27,514 bases of DNA, taken from Triparma columacea (lineage: Eukaryota > Sar > Bolidophyceae > Parmales > Triparmaceae). The stretch is taken from NCBI GenBank assembly GCA_030267965.1, contig BRYA01000232.1:529-28042 (forward strand), given 5' to 3'. Positions 1 to 7,738 of this stretch are shown here, one piece after another. Under the pieces are notes generated by a model, which was not told where the DNA came from, made no database searches, and worked only from the letters and a program-made list of their open reading frames with translations. The number at the start of each line of letters is the position of its first letter. Position 1 is the first letter of the stretch. The translations under genes were made by a program, and so were the position numbers.

Positions 1-33
1 TGCGTACCCGTCTTCCCTCCCCCCCCCCCCTCT

Positions 34-867
34 TTAGTTCCCCTCGTTGAGCTCTTGGCATCTCTCCTCAAGTGACTTCTTGAGTGTGGGTGAGACGCCG
101 TTCTTGTCAAGGTAAATGTCAGCGAATGAGGAACCGAGGGTGGGACCGTTTATGGTCCCGAGGGAGGAACCGTTTACGGTCACGGTTAGGGAATCAGGAC
201 TACAGTCAAACTGAAAGGAGGGAAGGGGGGGAGGGGGGGGGGTTAAAAAGTGGAAATGTTGACATGTGTGGGGTGGCCGGTGAAAGGCCCTCAAAATGGT
301 TGTTTGGGATCCGTTTGCTCGTTGCTGGCGTTGACTTCATTGCATGTGTCTCCGACATACATCTCCCTCTCACCTGGAAGACAGTCCCCTTCCCCCCCTT
401 CCCTCCCCTCAGAATGGTGTCCTTAACCTCCCCCAGTTCCCCCTTATACCTTGTCCCCAGGCTGTCGCAGAGTGCGTTCGCCATCTTCTCGCTGCTGACT
501 TTGAACGTTACCTTCATTAAGAACGTCCTAGCACCCTCACCACCCGTGGAGAGACGGAGGGAACGGTAGAGGTTCGAGATGGGGGTGGTGAGGGAGGAGG
601 AGGGGGCGTACATGGAGAGCGCGTAGGCCTTTATGGGACCCTTCTTTCTAAGAAAGTGTGGATGGGTGATGTTTGGATGGGTGAATGTGAACGTGTGAGT
701 GGGATAATTAGGTTGTTGACTAGGTTGGATCTTGATGTCATTGAATAAAAGTTGATTTACCTTATACCCCAACCTTGAATATCCATACCATTTAGTTTTG
801 ATGGGAAACCATATTCGTTAGCTGTTATGCTGATTATCAAAACGATGAGTATGATTAATTTTAGCAT
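34..867 (-). CDS. Chalcone isomerase-fold (CHI-like) protein with signal peptide
   Basis: Three exons on the minus strand, 867-761, 647-374 and 210-34, splice in phase to 185 residues. The ATG at 867 opens a hydrophobic signal sequence (about residues 1-16), so the protein should enter the ER. The body matches the CHI-like pattern: GWGIR-KKG-x-IKAYALSMY (about 32-48), then a helix with SEKMANALCDSL, and in exon 3 LTVTVNG, a Gly-rich turn and DIYLDKNGVSPTLKKSL near the C-terminus. Known members are either flavonoid-forming isomerases or non-catalytic fatty-acid-binding CHI-fold proteins; the latter is likelier in an alga, but the ligand is unknown. The exon 1/2 join is supported because it restores the GxGxR-to-YAxxxY segment. 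Donors are GTAAAT and GTGAGA; acceptors TTAG and TTTCAG. A run of 12 C sits just beyond the stop. Its start faces the unknown gene beginning at 1080. Confidence 0.75.
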
Positions 868-915
868 CCCTTCCCCAAATGAGGTGTCAAAAAAGGGCCC
901 ACTGGGCTGACAAAC

Positions 916-940
916 AAAAACTGGGATTTACCCAGTTTTT
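916..940. repeat. Perfect inverted repeat, hairpin copy 1
   Basis: AAAAACTGGG, a 5-nt loop (ATTTA) and CCCAGTTTTT form a perfect 10-bp stem. A related hairpin of the same length occurs 104 bp downstream. Confidence 0.75.
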
Positions 941-1019
941 ATCCGATTCGGACAGATCCCCCATGGTACAGGCTGCGTGTAGTAGTAGGTAGCCTACCTT
1001 CCGTGAAAATATCCAAAAT

Positions 1020-1044
1020 AAAAACTTGGTAAAACACAGTTTTT
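1020..1044. repeat. Inverted repeat, hairpin copy 2
   Basis: AAAAACT (1020-1026) pairs with AGTTTTT (1038-1044). Aligned without gaps to the hairpin at 916, both flanks (AAAAACT, GG, CAGTTTTTAT) are shared while the centre differs. Confidence 0.6.
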
Positions 1045-1079
1045 ATTGAAAAAAAGTCAGTGAACAAGATGTTTTTTGG

Positions 1080-2057
1080 ATGACACCAAAACATTCTTTC
1101 ACCATTGAACCCTCTTATCTCAACCGTTTATCCCCAATATCTAAATATTATCGCAGAAATGTAAGATATAAGATATTTCACTATACAACAACAACTTATA
1201 ACCCCATAAATGACCCACAACCCACAAATATCAACCTCAACGTCCGCCTCATCGCCTCCCATTCTCACCCAAACCCTTTCCCCCCCTTCCCCCCCCTTCC
1301 CCGCCACCCCAGATGATGTGCTCTACCAAATCATTCATCCTTCGCTCGCAGGTTGGGAAAATCCGTTTGGTAGGTTCCTACTTTGGTCCAAGAAAGCCAA
1401 CCTTGCTCTCTCGTTGGACCTTGTCAGAACTTCCCACAACTTCAACGATGGGGTCCACGTCCTTAGGCGATACCCCCATCGTGACGAACAACTTCTCGAA
1501 GAACTCATTTAAGTCAGGGAAGATGACAGTGAGGGAGATATGGGGAGGGGAGAGGAAGATGATGGAACTTCATTACTCAAAAGACTTGGAAGCTAACGCA
1601 GAAGCCAACTGGTCATCCTTACTGAAGCAACATGGGAGAGGAAAGAAGGTCGGTCGCTTCGGTCGAGATTCTCCAAATCGTCAATTCTCCTCCTCCTCGT
1701 CCCCCCCACCTCCAAACCAACACATCACGAGCGCCGAAAGGCTGAAGATAAGGTTGATGACAGAGTACGAAGACAGGTGCTTCTGGAGAGGACTCATGGG
1801 GATGGTGGAGAGCGACAGCTTGGTTCCACCCAGCGCGCTAAAGTGCGCGCTCAACGAGGAGGAGGAGGAGGAGGTGGAGGTGAGGCGAGGGGGGTTCGGT
1901 AGTATGTTTGACCCTGAAAAACAGGAGGAGAAAAGGGTCGAAATAAAACGATCTAACCACCAACCTCGCCCCCCCGCAGAGCGAATCAAAAGAATCGCTG
2001 AAGTATAGCGACAGCATCACCGGAGATACCAATGACCTCGCGGACTGGAAATTCTAG
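1080..2057 (+). CDS. Unknown protein, three exons
   Basis: Best model joins 1080-1160, 1313-1879 and 1980-2057, all phase 0, giving 241 residues. Donors are GTAAGA and GTGAGG; both acceptors (CCCCAG, CCCGCAG) follow C-rich tracts. Exon 1 encodes a short polar, basic N-terminus. The most protein-like part is exon 2 after about residue 155 (AERLKIRLMTEYEDRCFWRG then VPPSALKCAL), followed by an acidic run and a polar C-terminus ending DLADWKF. I do not recognise a family. A second reading frame of exon 2 (up to 1512) also encodes a plausible peptide, so the N-terminal half of the model is uncertain. The gene is divergent from the CHI-like gene and convergent with the gene ending at 2201. Confidence 0.45.
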
Positions 2058-2098
2058 TTCCATCTTAACCAGCCAGGAAGTTCTAGCTCCCTCCTCAC

Positions 2099-2137
2099 CT
2101 ACATATACACACTACATATACACACTACATATACACA
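2099..2137. repeat. Tandem repeat, 13 bp x 3
   Basis: CTACATATACACA is repeated three times exactly, then runs into further CA repeats. It lies in the 3' gap between two convergent genes. Confidence 0.85.
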
Positions 2138-2200
2138 CACCCTCTAATCAAAGGCCCTCTCCGTTATACATGAATCCCCCCCCAGATCCCCCCATTTTTG

Positions 2201-3346
2201 TCAATTCTCTTCCCTAGCATACCAGCTCTTGAAGACCTTGTGTATCCTCTCCTCCCTCCCCTTCCATCCATCCCCCTTAATGTACTCCTTCTTCCACGCC
2301 TCGAATTCCCCCAGCGCCCCCTCCACCACCCTCACGATCTCCTCAACCTTACCCTCCTCAAATTTACACCTCCCCCCCCCCATCGCCAACGCCTTACAAA
2401 CGGCGTCCTTGAACGCCCCCACAGTCACCCCCACCGTGTCCCTGTGATCAATCCCAACGACCTCCCCCTCCACCTTAACCCACTTTTTCCAGTTCCCTAA
2501 AACCCCCCTCAAGAACTTAACGTCGTCAAATTCCCCCCCCTTCACACCGGCAGAGTACTCACGCCAAAGAACGACGTCGACGGGATCCCTCTTCCAGTTA
2601 ATCGCTATGAAATTATCCTCCCCCTCCCCCGATCCACCGCACACGTCAAGAAGGGATCCTGTGGGTGCCCAACCTCCAGCGTCTAGGGCAAGGATTGGGG
2701 ACGGGGATTTAAGGGGGTAGTAAGAGGTTACGAGGGTGAGCCAGGTATCCCAGTCTGACTTGTAGGACTTGACGGTTGAGGGGGGGGGTGAGAATAAGGA
2801 GTGTGCGTTATGGTGTGGTATAGGGGAGGGGGGAAGATTTAGGGAGGATGATAGGAGGGTTGAGAGGATGTAGGAGTCTAGGGTTAGGTGGGGGGAGAGG
2901 GAAGGGGACCAACCTCCAGGCATTGAGGACGTGAGGATGATGAGAGTACACCAAGGGAGGGGAAGGGAGGAGGAGGAGGAGGAGGAGGGAGGGAGAAGAG
3001 GGTAGACAGTGGTGGTCAAATGGGTAGAGGCTGGGTTGTCGTACACGGAATCGTACAGCGCCGAAGCAGCTGAGTCGGGGGGGAGGGGATCGGGGGGGTG
3101 GGGTATGGCGTCTTGGCCAAGGTTCGGGTAGACCCCCATGGCCTTGTCACGGTCGGAACCAACCATGGCGGTGAGGGTGGAGGTTAGGGAAGATATAGTG
3201 GACTCGAGAGCGGAGATTCGGGACTCGAGGGAGGAGCAGGTGGAGGGAGGGGGAGGAGAGGGAGGAGATATTGGATCAGGTGATACAGGGGGGAGGAGAA
3301 TTGTATATAGAAGATATGGAAGAAGGACATGGGAGAACCCACGCAT
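2201..3346 (-). CDS. Unknown secretory or membrane-anchored protein
   Basis: Single exon, 381 residues from the ATG at 3346; the upstream in-frame extension lacks an ATG. The N-terminus (MRGFSHVLLPYLLYTILLPP) is a likely signal peptide or anchor. It is followed by a Pro/Ser linker and a short heptad-like coiled coil (LESRISALESTISSLTS, about residues 40-56), then Ser/Pro-rich stretches. The C-terminal half is more ordered, with LDAGGWAPTGSLLDVCGGSG, a Trp/Lys-rich core and a charged helical tail. The glycine-rich LLDVCGGSG loosely recalls a Rossmann methyltransferase motif I, but I do not see the remaining motifs, so no function is assigned. Its start is 186 bp from the divergent GH31 gene and the two probably share a promoter region. 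Confidence 0.6.
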   Translation of the reverse strand: MRGFSHVLLPYLLYTILLPPVSPDPISPPSPPPPSTCSSLESRISALESTISSLTSTLTAMVGSDRDKAMGVYPNLGQDAIPHPPDPLPPDSAASALYDSVYDNPASTHLTTTVYPLLPPSSSSSSSLPLPWCTLIILTSSMPGGWSPSLSPHLTLDSYILSTLLSSSLNLPPSPIPHHNAHSLFSPPPSTVKSYKSDWDTWLTLVTSYYPLKSPSPILALDAGGWAPTGSLLDVCGGSGEGEDNFIAINWKRDPVDVVLWREYSAGVKGGEFDDVKFLRGVLGNWKKWVKVEGEVVGIDHRDTVGVTVGAFKDAVCKALAMGGGRCKFEEGKVEEIVRVVEGALGEFEAWKKEYIKGDGWKGREERIHKVFKSWYAREEN

Positions 3347-3532
3347 GGCTAGCGTTAACACCTGTCGATGACAACTCGAGATCACGAGTTTTTGCAATTA
3401 ATGGAAAGGGTTGAATTGGAGTGGGCAACTGAATAACTGTAATTGGGCAAGCGAGCAAGTTGATTGTCCGATTTACACTACTCTGAGAATTCGTAAATTT
3501 TACGTCTTACACCTATCCTCCTCCTTTTATTG
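3347..3532. promoter_or_regulatory. Divergent promoter region with TTGGGCAA
   Basis: This 186-bp gap lies between the ATG at 3346 (minus) and the ATG at 3533 (plus). It contains TTGGGCAA at 3443-3450, 90 bp upstream of the GH31 start, and a partial GTGGGCAAC at 3421. The same octamer occurs upstream of five other plus-strand genes in the window. Confidence 0.45.
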
Positions 3533-5815
3533 ATGGTCCCCCGTGTCTTAAATGCTGTCATTCTCCTCCTCATCACATCGCTAGTTTCTGGCGACACCTA
3601 TAAACTCCAGGATGGAGTGATTTCAGTGAAGCTTAACTCGGAGACAACTTCTCCATCTGTCCTCATTTCCGCCACCACCAGTACCGGAGATGAGGTCCCT
3701 TTACTATCGTCTGTCACCTCGTCCTCCGGAGAGACCCTTCCGCTGTTTGCAACCGCCACAAGCAAAGTATTGAAGGGTCCTGTCGATGACACCTTTTATG
3801 TGCTCGAGGAGAGGACGAAGTGGCACAGCAGGACGGACTCTATGAGCATCGACTCGGTCGATGAGTCCAACCTCCCGGAGAGTCTCGCGTTCTCTGGTGA
3901 GATGTTCAGGGACGGGAGCAGGGAGGACACCAAGGTCCCCTACACCATGACGATCAAAGGAGTTCAGGGGAACCAGTTCGGGAAGGGAGCCAGCGTAGAC
4001 TTCAAGCTGGAGGTCGAGGACGGCCATGCCAACCGCGTGTACATCACCGCGGCCTCTCCCTCCGACGAGAAGATCTTCGGCCATGGCATTCAGTACTCGT
4101 CTGTGAACCACAAGAACAAGAGGGTTCCGATCTTCATTGCGGAGGGGGGCATTGGCCGGGGGCTCCAGCCCATCACAGGCTTCCTCAACGCGTTCGCTGG
4201 AGGCGCCGGGGGCGATGAGTTCACCAGTTACGGCTGCAAGCCCCAGTTTGTCACTGACACCAGGAGGGGTGGCCTTCTCTTTAACACCGAGGGGAGCGTC
4301 TGGGACTGGGGGGCCGAGGGCGGGGAGGCGGTGGAGGTCGAGGTCTTCGGGTACCCGGTGGAGGGGAGACTCTTCATGTGGGAGGACTCCCCAGCGGAGT
4401 ATGTGGAGATGATTACTGAATACACTGGAAGAATGAGTCCCCTCCCCGAGTGGACCCAGGAGGGGGCGATCATCGGCCTCGAGGGAGGGTCTGAGGTAGT
4501 AGAAAGTAGCATGGACAAACTCATCGAGGCGGAGGTACAGATGGTCGGACTTTGGCTCCAGGATTGGTCGGGCCTGCACCATGCCTACGATGGCGACAGG
4601 CTACTCTGGGATTGGAAGCTGAGCGAGGAGCAGTATCCCGATTGGTCGGGTTTAAGGACTCGCATGAATTCTCTCGGGATCAACATGCTGACATACATCA
4701 ACCCTTACTTTGCGTCGAACCTCGACAACGGGGAGGACAACTCTCAGTTTGCTGAGGGCGATGCCAACGGGTACTTCATCAAGAACAGCAACAACGAGAC
4801 CTACGTCATGAAGAGCGGGAGCATCCGCTTTGGTTGCCTCGACGTGACAAACCCAAACGCTGTCGAGTGGATGAAGGACATCATCAAGGAGAGGATGCTT
4901 GACGAGGCGGGAAGTATGGGATGGATGTCCGACTTTGGGGAGGCAGTTCCTTACGACGGTGTCATGTACTCTGGAGTTTCTGGGGCTGACCACCACAACG
5001 AGTACCCGGAGATGTGGCAAGCCCTGAACTATGATGCCGTTAGGGAGGCAGGGATGGAAGACGATGTCGCTTTCTTCTCGCGATCAGCTTGGAACAAGAG
5101 TCCTGGGAACGCCCGCGTCTTCTGGCTCGGAGATCAGCTCGTCACCTTTGACGACAAGGACGGGCTCCAGACCACTGTCATCGCCCAGCAGAGCGGAGGC
5201 CTGTCGGGCCACTCCATCGCCCACAGCGACATTGGCGGCTACACCGTGGCGGATTACCCCTTGGCGCACTACCACAGAAGTCCCGAGCTTCTCAAGAGGT
5301 GGAGCGAGTGCGAGGCCTTCAGTGGGAGCATGTTTAGGACCCACGTCGGCAGCTCTTTCGAGGACGAGGACAGCCAGGCTTGGCATGACGACGTTGTGGA
5401 CCACTTTGGAGTCTTCAGCAAGGTCTTTGGCTATCTCAAGGAGTACAGGCTTGAGCTGATGCAGGTTGCAGAGGAGAGGGGCTTGCCCCTCGTTAGGTCG
5501 ATGTTCTACCAGTTCCCGGACGACCCCGCCGTCTGGGACGAAGACCTCATGAAGGAGCAGTTTATGTTTGGCGACGACTTCCTCGTTGCACCCGTCTTCC
5601 AGGAAGGGGCGGTAGAGAAGAACGTCTACTTCCCAGTTGGGGGAGGGCAGTGGATTGGACTGTGGGACGGCAGCGTGTGGAACGAGACCGTGGACTACGC
5701 CGGAGTGGCCACCGTGGCGGCACCCATAGGAAGGCCACCTGTCTTCTACAAAGAGGGCAGTAAGTGGGGCTCCAATATGAGAAAGTGGGTCATAGATCAG
5801 GGGTTTGGAGTTTGA
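3533..5815 (+). CDS. GH31 sulfoquinovosidase-like alpha-glycosidase, secreted
   Basis: Single exon, 760 residues from the ATG at 3533 (one codon inside the longest open frame). The first 19 residues are a signal peptide without a Phe plastid signature, so it probably acts in the secretory pathway, a vacuole or outside the cell. GH31 catalytic residues are present: nucleophile D467 in WMSDFGEAVPYDG and acid/base D534 in FWLGDQLVTFDD. The surroundings (LWLQDWSG, NMLTYINPYFAS, AHSDIGGYT, APIGRPPVFY) follow bacterial sulfoquinovosidase YihQ closely. From memory of YihQ numbering, the sulfonate-contacting Arg301, Trp304 and Tyr508 correspond to R356, W359 and Y570, and Gln288 to Q343; Gln262 is replaced by E317. 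Sulfoquinovosidases release sulfoquinovose from SQDG-derived glycosides, a plastid sulfolipid in algae. N-glycosylation sequons (NNET, WNET) fit secretion. GH31 membership is near certain; sulfoquinovoside specificity is inferred. Confidence 0.9.
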   Translation: MVPRVLNAVILLLITSLVSGDTYKLQDGVISVKLNSETTSPSVLISATTSTGDEVPLLSSVTSSSGETLPLFATATSKVLKGPVDDTFYVLEERTKWHSRTDSMSIDSVDESNLPESLAFSGEMFRDGSREDTKVPYTMTIKGVQGNQFGKGASVDFKLEVEDGHANRVYITAASPSDEKIFGHGIQYSSVNHKNKRVPIFIAEGGIGRGLQPITGFLNAFAGGAGGDEFTSYGCKPQFVTDTRRGGLLFNTEGSVWDWGAEGGEAVEVEVFGYPVEGRLFMWEDSPAEYVEMITEYTGRMSPLPEWTQEGAIIGLEGGSEVVESSMDKLIEAEVQMVGLWLQDWSGLHHAYDGDRLLWDWKLSEEQYPDWSGLRTRMNSLGINMLTYINPYFASNLDNGEDNSQFAEGDANGYFIKNSNNETYVMKSGSIRFGCLDVTNPNAVEWMKDIIKERMLDEAGSMGWMSDFGEAVPYDGVMYSGVSGADHHNEYPEMWQALNYDAVREAGMEDDVAFFSRSAWNKSPGNARVFWLGDQLVTFDDKDGLQTTVIAQQSGGLSGHSIAHSDIGGYTVADYPLAHYHRSPELLKRWSECEAFSGSMFRTHVGSSFEDEDSQAWHDDVVDHFGVFSKVFGYLKEYRLELMQVAEERGLPLVRSMFYQFPDDPAVWDEDLMKEQFMFGDDFLVAPVFQEGAVEKNVYFPVGGGQWIGLWDGSVWNETVDYAGVATVAAPIGRPPVFYKEGSKWGSNMRKWVIDQGFGV

Positions 5816-6778
5816 TGGAGGGAAATTAGCGCAGGCAAATGATAACACTATCTGCAGAGTTGTGGCTTATATATAACACGGAGAGAAGATAAGGAGACGC
5901 TGTATTATGGTTGGGGAAGGGGGGGAGTTTTGGAACGTTTTGAATAATAAGAGAGGAGTAAACGGTAGATTGAAGGCGGCCACAACAACAATGTTGTATG
6001 GTTTCAGCGCGTCGCTACCGCGTCGTCTCCCGCATTTTAGGGTTAGATAAAGTACAGTTCATGAGTAAAAAATTGTATTTTTCTTACTTGCACATGGACA
6101 CATGGAGCTTAAGGGAAAACTTCCCCATACGCAGCCAACCATTCCTCAGACTGAACGCTCAATACGACCCAGTGGGGCCCACTGACACATGAAACGGAAA
6201 AACGGAAAAATACAATACGAAGATGATGCTTAAACTTTCGATTACTTCTATAAATTGTATAAGAATCAAATCACTTATCTTTGTTGCAATGTTAAAATTC
6301 TAATTTATATTTGAAAAAATACACTTTTTTGATTTTATACATTTCAAGCATATTTTTTTATCGAAATCATTTTAAAATATTCAACATCAATAATGTCATA
6401 CATATATAATAATTGATTTACAAATACTATTTTGAAAAATACGTTATTTGCGCGTCTCATTTTAAGTTTCCCAGTACAAAAAGCCTACATAAATATTAAA
6501 CTTGTTTTAAAAACATGTGTTTAATATATGAAGAATTAAATACATCATTATCGCCTTCAAAAAATAGCCTTCAGTCAAATTGACACAAAACTGACTATTA
6601 CAAACACATTGCAAGACCTGGAGCCGTATATAATCCGACATCCACCCATAAATAGCCTGTTTTTGTCACCGGTCCCTAATTTGTCAGCAATCTCGCAACC
6701 TAAGCATCTTTTCTGTTGTCTGCCAGGTTATTGACCGAACTTTGCGTCCCGCGTTCCTTTCTCTTGACGGACAAAATC
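5816..6778. other. AT-rich gap without a recognisable gene
   Basis: The longest gap in the window, between two plus-strand genes. After about 6190 it is strongly AT-rich with A/T homopolymers. A 64-codon frame at 5998-6192 has no support. At 6171-6183 there is a near-palindrome around GTGGGGCCCAC; its GGGCCCACTG decamer also occurs at 895-904. No tRNA fold, protein domain or TTGGGCAR octamer was seen. The final part should hold the promoter of the carrier gene at 6779. Confidence 0.5.
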
Positions 6779-7690
6779 ATGGACAATTTACCTCCAGTGG
6801 TCCGAGAGTGCATTGCAGCGGGGGTGGGGTGCTCGATTGCCGACGGTTCTCTGAATGCTTTGGAGGTGACCAAGGTTAAGTTGCAGCTCGACAGCATAAA
6901 GAGTCCAATCTATCCCCGGTATCCCCCTTCGTTGATTAGACAGGTGGTAGCGGAGGATGGCATGTGGAGGGGTTTGATGGAGCCTGGACTTGGGGCAACA
7001 ATCCTGCGAGGTTGCACATACGTTGCCTTCAGGATTGGGCTCTACTCCAGTGTGAGGGATGCAATAACGAGGGGCAGACCTACGACGTTTTCCGACCAGC
7101 TCCTCGCTGGAGCTGTCACGGGTGGCATTGGATCTATGCTATTTTGTCCGATCGATGTTGTGCGAGTTCGACAGCAGAGCGATGCTGGGACCGTCAGCAA
7201 GTCAACCGGGCTGATGAAGACGGGGCTTCGCAAGGGCAAGATTCCACGCCACAAGCAGACCCTTTCGGCGTTCGGTGAGATCGTGAGGAGTGAGGGCGCC
7301 CTCGGTCTGTACAAGGGCGCCCAATTTACCATTGCGCGCGCGGCGTTGCTGAGCGCTTCCCAGTTGGCAAGCTACGAGTCTCTCAAGGGTGCCTCGCGAG
7401 AGATGCTCAATCTGGAGAAGGAGTCAACCCCACTACACCTGGTCTGTGCTCTAACATCTGGACTCATCGCCCAAACTTGCATAATGCCATTCGACACTGC
7501 ACGTTCTTATTTTATGGCGGCAGAGAGTCCAACATTTTCCTCGCTCATCGCACTGTGCCAAAAGGAGGGCGCGTTCAACTGGGCTTACCGGGGCTACGCT
7601 GCAGCTTGCGCAAGGCAAGGCCCCATAATGCTTTTCCAGCTTCCCCTCATCGAGAAATTGAGAGAACTCCTCGGGGTTGGCTACTTATGA
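6779..7690 (+). CDS. Mitochondrial carrier (SLC25), UCP/dicarboxylate-like
   Basis: Single exon, 303 residues from the ATG at 6779; the frame extends upstream only to a TTG. Three carrier repeats are visible with signature loops ALEVTKVKLQLD, CPIDVVRVRQQSD and MPFDTARSYFM, the first having Ala in place of the usual Pro. GATILRGCTYVAFRIGLY and ARAALLSASQLASYESLK match the UCP/dicarboxylate/oxoglutarate carrier subgroup, which exchanges organic acids across the inner mitochondrial membrane. The third loop lacks the usual second basic residue pattern, so transport specificity is open. The stop lies 49 bp from the stop of the convergent gene. Confidence 0.88.
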   Translation: MDNLPPVVRECIAAGVGCSIADGSLNALEVTKVKLQLDSIKSPIYPRYPPSLIRQVVAEDGMWRGLMEPGLGATILRGCTYVAFRIGLYSSVRDAITRGRPTTFSDQLLAGAVTGGIGSMLFCPIDVVRVRQQSDAGTVSKSTGLMKTGLRKGKIPRHKQTLSAFGEIVRSEGALGLYKGAQFTIARAALLSASQLASYESLKGASREMLNLEKESTPLHLVCALTSGLIAQTCIMPFDTARSYFMAAESPTFSSLIALCQKEGAFNWAYRGYAAACARQGPIMLFQLPLIEKLRELLGVGYL

Positions 7691-7738
7691 GACCAGCCCC
7701 CTTTAGGACAATAGAAAAAACAAATTGTAATTCCAAAA

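Larger units (their letters stand above)
868..1079. promoter_or_regulatory. Divergent intergenic region with clustered inverted repeats
   Basis: This 212-bp gap separates the ATG at 867 (minus) from the ATG at 1080 (plus) and must hold both promoters. It contains a perfect 10-bp stem hairpin at 916-940, a second related hairpin at 1020-1044, and the palindromes TCCG-ATT-CGGA (943-953) and AGGTAG-C-CTACCT (987-999). No TTGGGCAR octamer was found here. Confidence 0.5.

Noticed and set aside
206..772. 188-codon single frame on the minus strand
   Set aside because: It runs through two introns of the CHI-like gene and starts at a TTG; the spliced model restores the family motifs.
3704..4582. 292-codon open frame antisense to the GH31 gene
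   Set aside because: It is a shadow of a GC-rich coding strand; no domain, and the sense frame has all GH31 motifs.
3533..5815. Recent bacterial transfer as the explanation for the intronless SQase-like gene
   Set aside because: Seven other genes here are also intronless, codon use matches neighbours, and it has a eukaryotic signal peptide and promoter octamer; an ancient transfer remains possible but is not visible here.
5084..5848. 254-codon open frame antisense to the GH31 C-terminus
   Set aside because: Same reason; the sense protein is conserved across this stretch.
6038..6050. TTAGGGTTAG, telomere-like sequence
   Set aside because: Only about one and a half repeat units; not a telomere or interstitial telomeric array.
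5998..6192. 64-codon frame in the AT-rich gap
   Set aside because: No homology, no nearby splice or promoter signal, and it is short enough to occur by chance.
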